A stretch of DNA of 64,000 nt from Amycolatopsis tolypomycina (lineage in GTDB: Bacteria; Actinomycetota; Actinomycetes; Mycobacteriales; Pseudonocardiaceae): positions 1,364,001 to 1,428,000 of the forward strand of contig NZ_FNSO01000004.1 in NCBI RefSeq assembly GCF_900105945.1, read 5' to 3'. The notes beneath the pieces were generated by a model. That model saw nothing but the letters and a program-made list of their open reading frames with translations. It searched no databases and was not told where the DNA came from. The first letter of the stretch is position 1. Each line of letters starts with the position of its first letter. Positions 44,180 to 53,957 of the stretch are shown here, one piece after another. Position numbers and translations under genes: made by a program.

Positions 44180-45415
44180 TTACTTCGCGGCCGTCCGGTC
44201 GAGGTCCGCCTCGATCGAGTCGTCCTCGCGGCCCGGCGTGCGCAGGTTCCACTTCGTGATGACGATCCGGAACACGAAGTAGTAGATCACGCCGAAGACC
44301 AGCCCGATCGGGATGAGCAGCCACGCCTTGTGCGCGGTGTCCAGGCTGGAGTTGAGCAGGAAGTCGATCGCGCCACCGGAGAACGAGAAGCCGAGGTGGA
44401 TGTCCAGGGCGTTGACCAGCGCCAGCGAAAGGCCGGTCATGATCGCGTGGAAGATGTACAACGGCCACGCCACGAACATGAACGAGAACTCGATCGGCTC
44501 GGTCACGCCGGTGATGAAGGAGGTCAGCGCGGCCGCGATCATCACACCGCCGACGACCTTCTTCTGCGCCGGGCGCGCGGTCTGCCAGATCGCCAGCGCC
44601 GCCGCGGGCAGGGCGAACATGAAGATCGGGAAGAACCCGGTCATGAAGATGCCCGAGCCCTGCACGTGGTTGAAGAAGTTGGTCAGGTCGCCGCCGTTGA
44701 AGATGAACCACACCGGGACGTTCAGCAGCTGGTGCAGACCGACCGGGATGAGCAGCCGGTTGAAGAAGCCGTAGATGCCGCCGCCGACGACCGGGGCGCC
44801 GACGATCGCCTCGCCGAGGTTCTGGATGCCCGCGTCGACGAACTTGAAGACCAGGCCGAAGACCACGCCCAGGATGATCATCGCGAACGCGGTGATGATC
44901 GGCACGAACCGGCGGCCGCCGAAGAACGCCAGCCACGCGGGCAGCTTGATGCGGTGGTACCGCTGCCACAGCAGCGCCGCCACGATGCCGGACACGATGC
45001 CGGTCAGCACGCTGTAGGGCCAGTGCAGGGGCGAACCGTCCCAGCTCGGCTTGTAGCCGGTCTGGCTGCTGATCGGCGCGATCGCCTGGATCACGCGGTT
45101 GAAGACGACCCAGCCGACGGCCGCGGCCACCGCGGTCGAGCCGTCGCCCTTGCGGGCGAAGCCGACCGCGATGCCGATCGCGAACAGCAGCGGCAGCCAG
45201 TCGAAGAGCGCGTTGCCCGCCGCGCCGATGACGGCGGCGACCTTGTCCCAGCCCAGCCCGGTCTTGCCGAGAATGTCGTCCTGGCCGAACCGGTTCAGCA
45301 GACCGGCCGCCGGGAGCGTGGCGATGGGGAGCATGAGGCTGCGGCCGAAGCGCTGCAGGCCGGCGAGACCTCCGCCGCCCTTGCTCTTCGCCCCCTCCGC
45401 GGTGGTGGAGCTCAT
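44180..45415 (-). CDS. nagE2: PTS EIIC permease, GlcNAc/glucose type
   Basis: A 411-residue EIIC permease of the glucose/N-acetylglucosamine PTS class with about ten transmembrane helices. The N-terminal GLQRFGRSLMLPIATLPAAGLLNRFGQ, the LLIPVGLHQLLNVPVWF segment and the ITGVTEPIEFSFMF motif, which carries the substrate-binding glutamate, are diagnostic. No EIIA or EIIB domain is attached. This matches the split NagE2/NagF/Crr system of Streptomyces, and GlcNAc is the likely sugar. The ATG overlaps the stop of the DasR-like gene by 4 nt. Symbol given by analogy. Confidence 0.9.
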   Translation of the reverse strand: MSSTTAEGAKSKGGGGLAGLQRFGRSLMLPIATLPAAGLLNRFGQDDILGKTGLGWDKVAAVIGAAGNALFDWLPLLFAIGIAVGFARKGDGSTAVAAAVGWVVFNRVIQAIAPISSQTGYKPSWDGSPLHWPYSVLTGIVSGIVAALLWQRYHRIKLPAWLAFFGGRRFVPIITAFAMIILGVVFGLVFKFVDAGIQNLGEAIVGAPVVGGGIYGFFNRLLIPVGLHQLLNVPVWFIFNGGDLTNFFNHVQGSGIFMTGFFPIFMFALPAAALAIWQTARPAQKKVVGGVMIAAALTSFITGVTEPIEFSFMFVAWPLYIFHAIMTGLSLALVNALDIHLGFSFSGGAIDFLLNSSLDTAHKAWLLIPIGLVFGVIYYFVFRIVITKWNLRTPGREDDSIEADLDRTAAK

Positions 45416-46200
45416 CTGGATCCTCCATAGTGGGGTGGTTGACCGGGTTCCGGGGTGTTCCGGTCCAACTGCATGGTCACCTGGTAGTGATCTCCCCGGT
45501 ACCAGGACGTGATGTCTTCGATGGGGTCGCCGTTCGCGCTGGAGACCCGCCGGAACACGAGCAGCGGGCTGCCGGCGCGCATGCCGAGCAGCCGGGCCGT
45601 CTCGCGGTCCGCGCCTTCGGCCCAGACCGTCTGCCACGCCTGGTCGGGACGCACGCCGTACGTCTCGGCCAGCTGCGCGTAGATCGACTGGGTCAGGTCG
45701 AGCCCGAGCAGGCCGGGAGCCCGGCCCGCGTGGTACCAGCCGCGCTCGACGGCCAGTGGCACGCCGTCGGCGTGCCGCAGGCGCACCAGGTGGTGCGCCG
45801 GAGCGCCCTCGGCCAGGCCGAGCGCGTGTGCCGAGGCGGTGGGCGGCACCTCGGTGGCCGCGGAGACCACCTCGGTCGTCGGGGTCAGCCCCCGCCTCCG
45901 CATGTCGTCGGTGAACGACATCAGGTAGAGCTGCAGCTCCATCCGCCGGGCCGCGGTGAACGTACCTTTCCCGCGGACCCGGGCGAGCAGGCCCTCCTCG
46001 ACCAGCTTGCCGATCGCCGAGCGGACCGTGAGCCGCGACACGCCGTAGCGCTGGGCCAGGTCGCGTTCCGACGGGATCGGCGCACCCGGCGGGAGCTCGC
46101 GCTCCACCGTGCGGCGGAGGATTTCCCGCAGCTGGGCGTGCTTGGGCGTGGGCCCGTTGACAACCTTGTCGGGCGGCGGGACGTGCGCGGCCGCGCTCAT
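45412..46200 (-). CDS. dasR: GntR/HutC family regulator, DasR-like
   Basis: A 262-residue GntR regulator of the HutC subfamily. The winged-helix region is PIPSERDLAQRYGVSRLTVRSAIGKLVEEGLLARVRGKGTF, and the C-terminal UTRA domain binds an effector. In Streptomyces, DasR senses glucosamine-6-phosphate and represses chitin and GlcNAc uptake genes. Here the gene is translationally coupled to EIIC, and a good DasR-type site (GGTCTAGACC) lies in its promoter region, shared with the divergent EIIB-EIIA genes. ATG 46200 is used; the frame stays open upstream, but that sequence holds the operator. Orthology is likely, not proven. Confidence 0.82.
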   Translation of the reverse strand: MSAAAHVPPPDKVVNGPTPKHAQLREILRRTVERELPPGAPIPSERDLAQRYGVSRLTVRSAIGKLVEEGLLARVRGKGTFTAARRMELQLYLMSFTDDMRRRGLTPTTEVVSAATEVPPTASAHALGLAEGAPAHHLVRLRHADGVPLAVERGWYHAGRAPGLLGLDLTQSIYAQLAETYGVRPDQAWQTVWAEGADRETARLLGMRAGSPLLVFRRVSSANGDPIEDITSWYRGDHYQVTMQLDRNTPEPGQPPHYGGSR

Positions 46201-46270
46201 CGGCGTCACCCTCCTCGTTCTCGCGTCACCGGGGACCGGTGCTCGCGCCCGGGCCGGAACATTGGTACGT

Positions 46271-46286
46271 TCCGGTCTAGACCAAT
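46271..46286. promoter_or_regulatory. DasR-responsive element (dre-like)
   Basis: The core palindrome GGTCTAGACC (46274-46283) within TCCGGTCTAGACCAAT closely fits the recalled Streptomyces dre consensus ACTGGTCTAGACCAGT. An outer ATTGGT (46261) and ACCAAT (46281) add weaker symmetry. It lies between the divergent dasR-EIIC-HPr and EIIB-EIIA units, so a single site could control the whole sugar PTS. Confidence 0.85.
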
Positions 46287-46442
46287 GATCTGATGGGGCA
46301 GGATGCTCCGCCGCGCGGACGGGTGTCAACCACCGTTATCCGTTCGTGGCCCACGGCGGGGTGCAAGCGGGCGAACGGCGTAGTACAGGTGGACACGCGG
46401 TGCGCGTCAGGTTGGGAACAAACAGTGATCAAGGAGACCGCG

Positions 46443-46682
46443 ATGGCGGATGACAGGCCCGAAAAGATCCTCGCCGCACTCGGCGGCACGGAGAACCTCA
46501 CGGAGATCGAGGGCTGCATCACGCGGCTGCGCTGCGAGGTCGAGGACATGAGCCTCGTCGACGAGGGCGCGCTCAAGAAGGCCGGCGCGATGGGCGTGGT
46601 CAAGATGGGGTCGACGGCCCTGCAGGTGATCGTCGGGCCGGAGGCGGACACCATCGCCAGCGACATCGAGGACCTGCTGTGA
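46443..46682 (+). CDS. nagF: PTS EIIB, GlcNAc/glucose type
   Basis: A 79-residue stand-alone EIIB domain. The phosphorylated cysteine is C25 in the signature GCITRLR, and the C-terminal MGVVKMGSTALQVIVGPEAD is typical. It receives phosphate from EIIA and hands it to the sugar in the EIIC channel. ATG 46443 follows AAGGAGACC. The frame is open further upstream, but the dre site and spacer lie there. Its stop overlaps the GTG of the EIIA gene. Confidence 0.92.
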   Translation: MADDRPEKILAALGGTENLTEIEGCITRLRCEVEDMSLVDEGALKKAGAMGVVKMGSTALQVIVGPEADTIASDIEDLL

Positions 46683-47134
46683 CGTCGGACATCCTCAGCC
46701 CGGTCGCCGGGCGCGTGGTGCCGATCACCGAGGTCCCCGACCCGGTGTTCGCGGAGGCCATGGTGGGGCCGGGCATTGCGGTGCAGCCGTCGGGCGGGCG
46801 CTCGGACGCGGTGGCGCCGGTCGACGGCACGGTCGCGACGCTGCACCCGCACGCGTACGTCATCGCGACCGAGGACGGCAAGGCCGTGCTGGTCCACCTG
46901 GGCATCGACACGGTCAAGGAGAAGGGCGAGGGCTTCACGCTGCACGTCGTCAAGGGCGAGCAGGTGCGGGCCGGCCAGCCGGTCGTCAGCTGGGACCCCG
47001 AGGCGGTGACCGCGGCGGGCTACTCGGCGATCGTCCCGGTCGTCGCGCTGGACGCCGCGGCGGAGGTTTTGTCCGGTTTGGACACCGAGCGGGACGTCAC
47101 CGCCGGCGAGAAGCTCTTCGCCTGGGACGCCTGA
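46679..47134 (+). CDS. crr: PTS EIIA, glucose type
   Basis: A 151-residue EIIA(Glc)-type protein. The phosphorylation site is H73 in VLVHLGIDTV, assisted by H58 in HPHAYVIA, both in the classic layout. It accepts phosphate from HPr and passes it to the separate EIIB. The C-terminus includes PVVALDAAAEVLSG and GEKLFAWDA. GTG 46679 overlaps the EIIB stop. In actinobacteria this protein also takes part in carbon regulation. A hairpin terminator follows within 16 nt. Confidence 0.93.
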   Translation: MTSDILSPVAGRVVPITEVPDPVFAEAMVGPGIAVQPSGGRSDAVAPVDGTVATLHPHAYVIATEDGKAVLVHLGIDTVKEKGEGFTLHVVKGEQVRAGQPVVSWDPEAVTAAGYSAIVPVVALDAAAEVLSGLDTERDVTAGEKLFAWDA

Positions 47135-47149
47135 GTTCTTTCTGTCACA

Positions 47150-47189
47150 CGAAGGGCCCTTGGGACGAATTGTCCACAAGGGCCCTTCG
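47150..47189. terminator. bidirectional hairpin terminator
   Basis: CGAAGGGCCCTTG (47150-47162) pairs with CAAGGGCCCTTCG (47177-47189); an inner GGAC/GTCC pair extends the structure. It sits between the convergent crr and Rieske genes. Confidence 0.8.
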
Positions 47190-47204
47190 CGTGCGCCCGG
47201 CTCG

Positions 47205-47642
47205 TCAGCCGGTCACGACCTTCCCGTTCTCGACCTTGACCGGCACGCTCGGCAGCGGCTTGTTCGCCGGGCCCTGCTTGACCTCGCCGGTGAGCGCGTT
47301 GAACACCGAACCGTGGCACGGGCAGACCAGGTCGGCGCCCTTCGGCGTCACCGTGCAGCCCTGGTGCGTGCACACGGCGCTGAACGCGGCGCAGGCCGAC
47401 TCGGACGTCCGGGCCACGATCACGTCGGAGCCGTCCGGGGCCTTCGCGGCCTTCGCCTGCCCGACCGGGACCTCGGCGAGCGCGACCAGCGGCGTTCCGG
47501 CGGCGATCGGGGCCTGCGCGGTGCCCGATTTGCCGTTCTGTTCCGACGAGCAGGCGGTGAGGGCGACGGCGCCGACGGCGGCACCGGCGACGGCGGCACC
47601 GGTGGACAGGACGGTGCGGCGGGAGTGCAGTTCGGCTGTCAT
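47205..47642 (-). CDS. Rieske [2Fe-2S] lipoprotein
   Basis: A 145-residue exported Rieske protein. The N-terminus has a twin-arginine motif (SRRTVLSTG) and a lipobox ending VALTAC (C31), so it is probably moved folded by Tat and lipid-anchored outside the membrane. The cluster ligands are C91 and H93 in CTHQGC and C107 and H110 in CPCHGS, with C96 and C109 forming the usual disulfide. It is not next to cytochrome bc genes, so a free-standing redox role is likely. Its promoter matches the sigma-L type and faces an identical one driving the sigma operon. Confidence 0.92.
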   Translation of the reverse strand: MTAELHSRRTVLSTGAAVAGAAVGAVALTACSSEQNGKSGTAQAPIAAGTPLVALAEVPVGQAKAAKAPDGSDVIVARTSESACAAFSAVCTHQGCTVTPKGADLVCPCHGSVFNALTGEVKQGPANKPLPSVPVKVENGKVVTG

Positions 47643-47649
47643 GACCTAA

Positions 47650-47677
47650 GGAACGAGATCGCCACCCGTTCGGTTCA
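47650..47677 (-). promoter_or_regulatory. sigma-L-type promoter of the Rieske gene
   Basis: On the minus strand TGAACC (47677-47672) and CGTTCC (47655-47650) are separated by exactly 16 nt. I recall TGAACC-N15-17-CGT as the M. tuberculosis SigL consensus. The promoter ends a few bases before the Rieske ATG at 47642. Confidence 0.75.
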
Positions 47678-47685
47678 ATTTCCGG

Positions 47686-47713
47686 TGAACCCGATCGGCC
47701 CCTGCCTCGTGTA
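47686..47713 (+). promoter_or_regulatory. sigma-L-type promoter of the sigma operon
   Basis: TGAACC (47686-47691) and CGTGTA (47708-47713) with a 16-nt spacer match the same consensus as the divergent promoter only 8 nt away. It would drive the membrane protein, the sigma factor and the anti-sigma gene, giving positive autoregulation. Confidence 0.78.
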
Positions 47714-47747
47714 TGTACCGGAGTGGGTGTGGAGTGGAGGAACGATC

Positions 47748-48116
47748 ATGGTGAATTGGGTTCTGCGCATCGTCGTGGCGGCCGCGTTGCTCGGCTCGGC
47801 GGGCGTGCACTACTTCTTGTGGACACAGGACTACCCGGGCCTCACCGGCACGCTGTTCCTGCTCGACGCGATCGCCGGGCTGGTGCTGGCGATCGCGGTG
47901 CTGGCCTGGCGGCACTGGCTGCCCGCGCTGGGCGCGTTCGGCTTCGGGGCGCTGACGCTCGGCGCGTACGTGCTCGCCGCGACGGTCGGGTTCCTGGGGA
48001 ACCACGACCAGTTCAACAGCCAGCCGGAGTACTGGGGCGTCATCACGGAGGCGGTCTGCATCGTGGGTGGCCTGGCCCTGCTGTTCCTGAGGGACCGGCG
48101 CCGCGTCGCGGCCTGA
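47748..48116 (+). CDS. small four-helix membrane protein in the sigma-L operon
   Basis: A 122-residue protein made mostly of four hydrophobic helices: LRIVVAAALLGSAGVHYFLW, LFLLDAIAGLVLAIAVLAW, LGAFGFGALTLGAYVLAATVGFLG and GVITEAVCIVGGLALLFL, ending in a basic tail. The early histidine (GVHYFLW) is conserved in similar actinobacterial proteins as far as I recall. No enzyme motif is visible. ATG 47748 follows GGAGTGGAGG with 7-nt spacing. The sigma factor gene starts 4 nt after its stop. Function unknown; its promoter suggests a role in the same envelope or redox response. Confidence 0.8.
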   Translation: MVNWVLRIVVAAALLGSAGVHYFLWTQDYPGLTGTLFLLDAIAGLVLAIAVLAWRHWLPALGAFGFGALTLGAYVLAATVGFLGNHDQFNSQPEYWGVITEAVCIVGGLALLFLRDRRRVAA

Positions 48117-48120
48117 GTTC

Positions 48121-48633
48121 GTGGGAGAAGTCGCCGAAGAGGCACTCATGCGGGCGCTGCACGAGGAGCACGCGGCCGCGCTGTGGTCCTACGCGCTGCA
48201 CCTGACCTCCGGCGACCGGATCCGGGCCGAGGACGTCGTCCAGGAGACGCTGCTGCGGGCCTGGCGGTCGCCGGCGGTGCTGGACCAGTCGCAGGGCTCG
48301 GCGCGGGCGTGGCTGTTCACGGTCGCCCGGCGGATCGCGATCGACGGCTGGCGGTCGGCGTCGGCCCGGTCGGAGGTGACGACCGACCGGCCGCCGGACC
48401 GCGTGGTCGCCGACGGCACCGACCGCGCGGTGCAGGGCTGGCTGGTCGCCGAGGCGCTGGCCGAGCTGTCGGAACGGCACCGCGAGGTGCTGCTGCTGTG
48501 CTACTTCCATGGCTATTCGGTCGCCGACGCGGCGCTGAAGCTGGGGGTGGCCGAAGGGACGGTCAAGTCGCGCACGCACTACGCGTTGCGCGCACTGCGC
48601 CTGGTGCTCGAAGAGAGGGGAGTGACCCAGTGA
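48121..48633 (+). CDS. sigL: ECF RNA polymerase sigma factor, SigL-like
   Basis: A 170-residue ECF sigma factor. Region 2 is MRALHEEHAAALWSYALHLTSGDRIRAEDVVQETLLRAWR with the -10-reading helix after it (ARAWLFTVARRIAIDGWR). Region 4 is LAELSERHREVLLLCYFHGYSVADAALKLGVAEGTVKSRTHYALRAL. The sequence closely follows my recollection of M. tuberculosis SigL, and the next gene resembles its anti-sigma factor RslA. The GTG start is 4 nt behind the membrane protein gene. The promoters with TGAACC and CGT elements just upstream are its probable targets. Confidence 0.9.
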   Translation: MGEVAEEALMRALHEEHAAALWSYALHLTSGDRIRAEDVVQETLLRAWRSPAVLDQSQGSARAWLFTVARRIAIDGWRSASARSEVTTDRPPDRVVADGTDRAVQGWLVAEALAELSERHREVLLLCYFHGYSVADAALKLGVAEGTVKSRTHYALRALRLVLEERGVTQ

Positions 48634-49271
48634 GCGAGGATCCGTTCGCGACGTTCGACGCCGCGTACGTGCTGGGGGCGCTCGCCCCCGAGGACCGGCA
48701 GCGGTTCGAGGAGCACCTGCGCACGTGCGACCGCTGCGCGGCGTCGGTGCGCGAGCTGGCGGGGCTGCCCGGGCTGCTGGCCAGGGTGGACACGCCGGCG
48801 TCGCTGCCCGACCCCGGCCCGCCCCCGCCGGACCTGCTGCCGGCGGTGCTCCGGCGGGTGCGGCGCGGCCGCCGGCTCCGGCTGGCGGTGACGTCCGGCT
48901 CGGCCGCGGTCGCGGTGGCGGCCTGCGTCGCGCTGGGCGTGGTGGCCTCGGCGCCGCCGCCGGCGCCGCCGCCCGGGGTGGCGATGACGGCGCTGGGCGA
49001 GTTCCCGGTCCGCGCGGACGCCCGCCTGGCGGCGTTCGCCTGGGGCACGCAGGTCGACATGTCGTGCAGCTACACGGGCCGGCTCAGCGGCGGCGAGTAC
49101 CTCCTGGTGGCGATCTCCCGGTCCGGGACGGAGACGCAGCTCGCGACCTGGAAGGCGGTCCCGGACAACACGGCCCGCCTGTCGATCGGCACGGCCCTGC
49201 GGCAGCCGGACCTGGCGGCACTGGAAGTCCGCCTGGCCAACGGCCCGGCCCTGCTCCGCCTGACGCTGTGA
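48630..49271 (+). CDS. rslA: zinc-binding anti-sigma factor, RslA-like
   Basis: A 213-residue membrane anti-sigma factor. The cytosolic ZAS domain has H29-x3-C33-x2-C36 (EEHLRTCDRC), which binds zinc and grips the sigma factor; in RslA oxidation of this site frees the sigma factor. One transmembrane helix follows the arginine-rich RRVRRGRRLRL (about 84-108). The outer domain includes VDMSCSYTG, SRSGTETQLATW and a C-terminal LRLTL, similar to RslA. GTG 48630 overlaps the sigma gene stop. A hairpin terminator begins 4 nt past its own stop codon. Confidence 0.9.
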   Translation: MSEDPFATFDAAYVLGALAPEDRQRFEEHLRTCDRCAASVRELAGLPGLLARVDTPASLPDPGPPPPDLLPAVLRRVRRGRRLRLAVTSGSAAVAVAACVALGVVASAPPPAPPPGVAMTALGEFPVRADARLAAFAWGTQVDMSCSYTGRLSGGEYLLVAISRSGTETQLATWKAVPDNTARLSIGTALRQPDLAALEVRLANGPALLRLTL

Positions 49272-49275
49272 AGCC

Positions 49276-49316
49276 GGTGGCTCATCCGGGCCGCAGGGGG
49301 TCCCGGATGAGCCACC
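49276..49316 (+). terminator. hairpin terminator of the sigma-L operon
   Basis: GGTGGCTCATCCGGG (49276-49290) pairs over 15 bp with CCCGGATGAGCCACC (49302-49316) around an 11-nt loop, 4 nt past the anti-sigma stop codon. Confidence 0.85.
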
Positions 49317-49338
49317 ACCCGTGATCGGAGAGCCGACA

Positions 49339-49487
49339 CGCGTGATTGAGGAGTCGACACGGGCATGGACGCCGTGTCGACCCTCCAATCACGCGAGTCA
49401 CGCTTCCAATCACGCGAGTTACGCTTCCAATCACGTGAGATGCGCCTCCAATCACGTGAGATGCGCCTTCGGACACGCGAGCCGCCC
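49339..49487. repeat. inverted repeat followed by 21-bp tandem repeats
   Basis: CGCGTGATTGAGGAGTCGAC starts a 24-bp arm (49339-49362) that pairs with 49372-49395 with three differences. The right arm runs into four tandem 21-bp units beginning TCCAATCACG at 49384, 49405, 49426 and 49447, and a decayed fifth at 49468. The half-unit TCCAATCACGCGAG is thus present in both orientations. No gene is seen here; aroC starts at 49554. Confidence 0.9.
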
Positions 49488-49553
49488 TCCGGGGATGCGG
49501 AGTGACCGGAGGCATGTCCCGGCCCGGACCGCACCCGTGACAGGATTGAGCCC

Positions 49554-50741
49554 ATGTTGCGCTGGATCACCGCAGGTGAATCGCACGGACCCGCGCTGGC
49601 CGCCGTGCTCGAAGGCATGCCCGCGGGCGTCGCCGTCACCACCGCCGACGTCACCGAACAGCTGGCCCGGCGCCGCCTCGGCTTCGGCCGCAGCCCGCGG
49701 ATGGGCTTCGAGACCGACCACATCGAGTTCCTCGGCGGCGTCCGCCACGGCCTGACCCAGGGCGGCCCGGTCGCGGTGCACATCGAGAACGCCGAGTGGC
49801 CCAAGTGGGAGCAGGTCATGGCGGCCGACCCGGTCGACCCGCAGATCCTCGACGGCCTCGCGCGCAACGAACCGCTCACCCGGCCCCGCCCCGGCCACGC
49901 CGACCTGCCCGGCATGCAGAAGTACGGCTTCGACGAGGCCCGGCCCGTCCTGGAGCGCGCGAGTGCCCGCGAGACGGCGTCGCGGACCGCGCTCGGCACC
50001 GTCGCCCGCAACTTCCTCCAGCAGCTGCTCGGCGTCGAGATCCTCAGCCACGTCGTCTCGATCGGCGGCGCCGACGCGCCCGAGGGCCCGCTCCCGCAGC
50101 CGGGTGACCTGGCCGCCATCGACGAGAGTCCGGTGCGCTCCTTCAGCCAGGAGGGCACCGACGCCATGGTCGCCGAGGTCGACGCCGTCCGCAAAGCCGG
50201 CGACACCGTCGGCGGCGTGATCGAGGTCCTCGCCTACGGCCTCCCGCCGGGCCTCGGCTCCCACGTCCACTGGGACCGCCGCCTCGACGCGCGGCTGGCC
50301 GGCGCGCTGATGGGCGTCCAGGCGATGAAGGGCGTCGAGGTCGGCGACGGCTTCACGACCGCGCGCCGCTGGGGCAGCCAGGCGCACGACGAGATCGACC
50401 GCGGCACCGGCCCGGTCGGCGTCACCCGCCGGTCCAACCGCGCGGGCGGCCTCGAAGGCGGCATCACCAACGGCGAGCCGCTGCGCGTGCGGGTGGCCAT
50501 GAAGCCGATCTCGACCGTCCCCAAAGCACTGTCCACAGTAGACGTCAAGACGGGCGAGCCCGCGGTCGCGATCCACCAGCGGTCGGACGTCTGCGCGGTG
50601 CCGCGCGCGGGTGTCGTGCTGGAGTCCGTGGTGGCGTTGATCCTCGCCGACGCCGCGCTCGAGAAGTTCGGCGGCGACTCGCTCGCCGAGAGCAAGCGCA
50701 ACGCCGAGGCGTACCTCAAGGCCCTCGAGGAGCGGTGGTGA
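49554..50741 (+). CDS. aroC: chorismate synthase
   Basis: A 395-residue enzyme that converts 5-enolpyruvylshikimate-3-phosphate to chorismate using reduced FMN, the last step of the shikimate pathway. Signatures are [47 protein letters not shown] ([15 protein letters not shown]), and [30 protein letters not shown], with [12 protein letters not shown] near the end. ATG 49554 gives the normal start; CAGGAT lies 7 nt upstream and could be a weak -10 box. The stop overlaps aroK. It heads the aroC-aroK-aroB-aroQ operon. Confidence 0.97.
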   Translation: MLRWITAGESHGPALAAVLEGMPAGVAVTTADVTEQLARRRLGFGRSPRMGFETDHIEFLGGVRHGLTQGGPVAVHIENAEWPKWEQVMAADPVDPQILDGLARNEPLTRPRPGHADLPGMQKYGFDEARPVLERASARETASRTALGTVARNFLQQLLGVEILSHVVSIGGADAPEGPLPQPGDLAAIDESPVRSFSQEGTDAMVAEVDAVRKAGDTVGGVIEVLAYGLPPGLGSHVHWDRRLDARLAGALMGVQAMKGVEVGDGFTTARRWGSQAHDEIDRGTGPVGVTRRSNRAGGLEGGITNGEPLRVRVAMKPISTVPKALSTVDVKTGEPAVAIHQRSDVCAVPRAGVVLESVVALILADAALEKFGGDSLAESKRNAEAYLKALEERW

Positions 50742-51262
50742 GTCCTCGCGCGGTGGTCGTCGGCCCGCCCGGCTCGGGCAAGAGCACGGTCGGGCCGCTG
50801 CTCGCCGAGGCGCTCGGCGTCGCGTTCCGCGACAGCGACGACGACATCGTCGCGCGCGCCGGGCGCAGCATCTCCGACATCTTCGCCGAGGACGGCGAAC
50901 CCGCTTTCCGCGCGCTGGAAGAAGCAGCGGTCGCCACGGCGCTGGCCGAGCACGAGGGCGTGCTCTCCCTCGGCGGCGGCGCCCCGCTCACGCCCGGCAC
51001 CCGGGCGCGCCTGGCCGAGCACACCGTCGTGTTCCTCAATGTCGGCCTCGCGGCGGGTGTGCAGCGCACCGGCCTGTCGAGCGCGCGGCCGCTGCTGGCC
51101 GGGGTGAACCCCCGCGCCACCTTCAAGAAACTGCTCGACGAGCGGGTGCCCGTCTACCGCGAGGTCGCCACCGTCGAGATCGTCACCGACGACCGGACGC
51201 CCGCCGAGATCGTCGCGCACCTCGTGGCGGAGCTCGCCGCGCCCGCCGAAGCCAAGGAGTGA
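50738..51262 (+). CDS. aroK: shikimate kinase
   Basis: A 174-residue P-loop kinase that phosphorylates shikimate. Walker A is GPPGSGKST near the N-terminus, the shikimate-binding aspartate is in [20 protein letters not shown], and LSLGGGAPL is the Walker B-like glycine motif; the lid contains [11 protein letters not shown] 50738 overlaps the aroC stop; GTG 50735 is possible. The aroB gene starts 9 nt later. Confidence 0.95.
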   Translation: MSPRAVVVGPPGSGKSTVGPLLAEALGVAFRDSDDDIVARAGRSISDIFAEDGEPAFRALEEAAVATALAEHEGVLSLGGGAPLTPGTRARLAEHTVVFLNVGLAAGVQRTGLSSARPLLAGVNPRATFKKLLDERVPVYREVATVEIVTDDRTPAEIVAHLVAELAAPAEAKE

Positions 51263-52814
<1,552 letters not shown>

Positions 52815-52818
<4 letters not shown>

Positions 52819-53723
52819 CGCTGCTCACGACGCCCCGGCTGACGCTGCGGCCACTGACCGAGGCGGACCGCGAAGCCGTGGTGAAGGTGTTCGCCGACCC
52901 CGAGATGAGCCGGTACTTCGCGGCGGACTTCTCCGACCCGGCCGCGGCGAACGCGATGGTGGACCACCGCCTGGCCTACCGCGGCCCGGCGGGTCAGGGC
53001 CACTGGGTGATCGAGCGCGACGGCGCGGTGATCGGCGTCGCGCACCTGCGGCCGTCGTCGGAACTGCCGGGCGGGGTGCCCGAGCTGGGTTACTACGTGG
53101 CGAGCGCGCACGCGGGGCAGGGGCTGGCGACCGAGGCCGCCGGCGCGCTGCTGGACCACGGGCTCGGCACGCTTGGCCTCCCGGCGGTGTGGGCGCTGGT
53201 CCACGAGCAGAACGCGGCGAGCCGGGCGGTGGCGGCCCGCCTGGGTTTCCTCGACGTCGGCAGCGGCGTGCACTACGGCGACCTGCACCGCGTGCTGGTG
53301 GCGCTGCCGACGGCGCACGGGCGGCCGCACCACATCGAGCTGTGGGTGCCGGACCTGGCCGAAGCTTCGCGAAGCTGGGGGTGGCTGCTCGGCGAGCTCG
53401 GCTGGCGCGAGTTCCAGCGCTGGCCGGCCGGAGTCAGCTGGCGGCTGGGCGGGACGTACCTGGTGGCCGAGGAGTCACCGGCACTGAGCGCGCGGGACCA
53501 CGAGCGCACCCGGCCGGGGTTGAACCACCTGGCGCTGCACGTGGGAACGCGGGCTCGCGTCGACGACCTGGCGGCCAGCGCTCTCGCCCACGGCTGGCGG
53601 CCGCTGTTCGCGGATCGGTACCCGCACGCGGGCGGGGAGAGGCACTACGCGGCGTACCTGGAGAACGGGGCCGGGTTCGAGGTCGAGCTGGTCGCGGTGG
53701 AGGGACCGGCCGCGGACGCGTGA
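52815..53723 (+). CDS. GNAT acetyltransferase-VOC domain fusion
   Basis: A 302-residue fusion. Residues 1-170 are a GNAT N-acetyltransferase of the RimJ/RimL type ([65 protein letters not shown]). Residues about 177-300 form a VOC/glyoxalase-like domain ([62 protein letters not shown]). The ATG overlaps the aroQ stop, so it belongs to the aro operon although it has no known part in that pathway. A modification or resistance function is possible. The 3' side carries a 30-bp tandem repeat. Confidence 0.87.
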
Positions 53724-53738
53724 CCCGGCCCGGGTGAA

Positions 53739-53853
53739 GCGCCCCAATGTGGCGTTCGGTGCGTTGGACGCACCCAATGTGGCGTTCGGTGCGTTGGACG
53801 CACCCAATGTGGCGTTCGGTGCGTTGAGCGCACCCAACGCCACATTGGGGCGC
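53739..53853. repeat. 30-bp tandem repeat closed by an inverted copy (locus B)
   Basis: Three direct units start at 53743, 53773 and 53803 (CCCAATGTGGCGTTCGGTGC...). The array ends in an inverted half-copy, so GCGCCCCAATGTGGCGTT (53739-53756) and AACGCCACATTGGGGCGC (53836-53853) form a perfect 18-bp inverted repeat around the array. This can fold as a large hairpin and may act as a terminator after the GNAT-VOC gene. The unit is shared with 23530-23679. Confidence 0.92.
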
Positions 53854-53957
53854 TCGAGCCGAGGCCGTGAGCCCGGGCGTGGCGACCGCGATCGGGGGAC
53901 CTCGATCGGGCAAGTGGCCGCCCGGCCGGGTGAAGCTTCTCGCTACACTCCGGTGTC

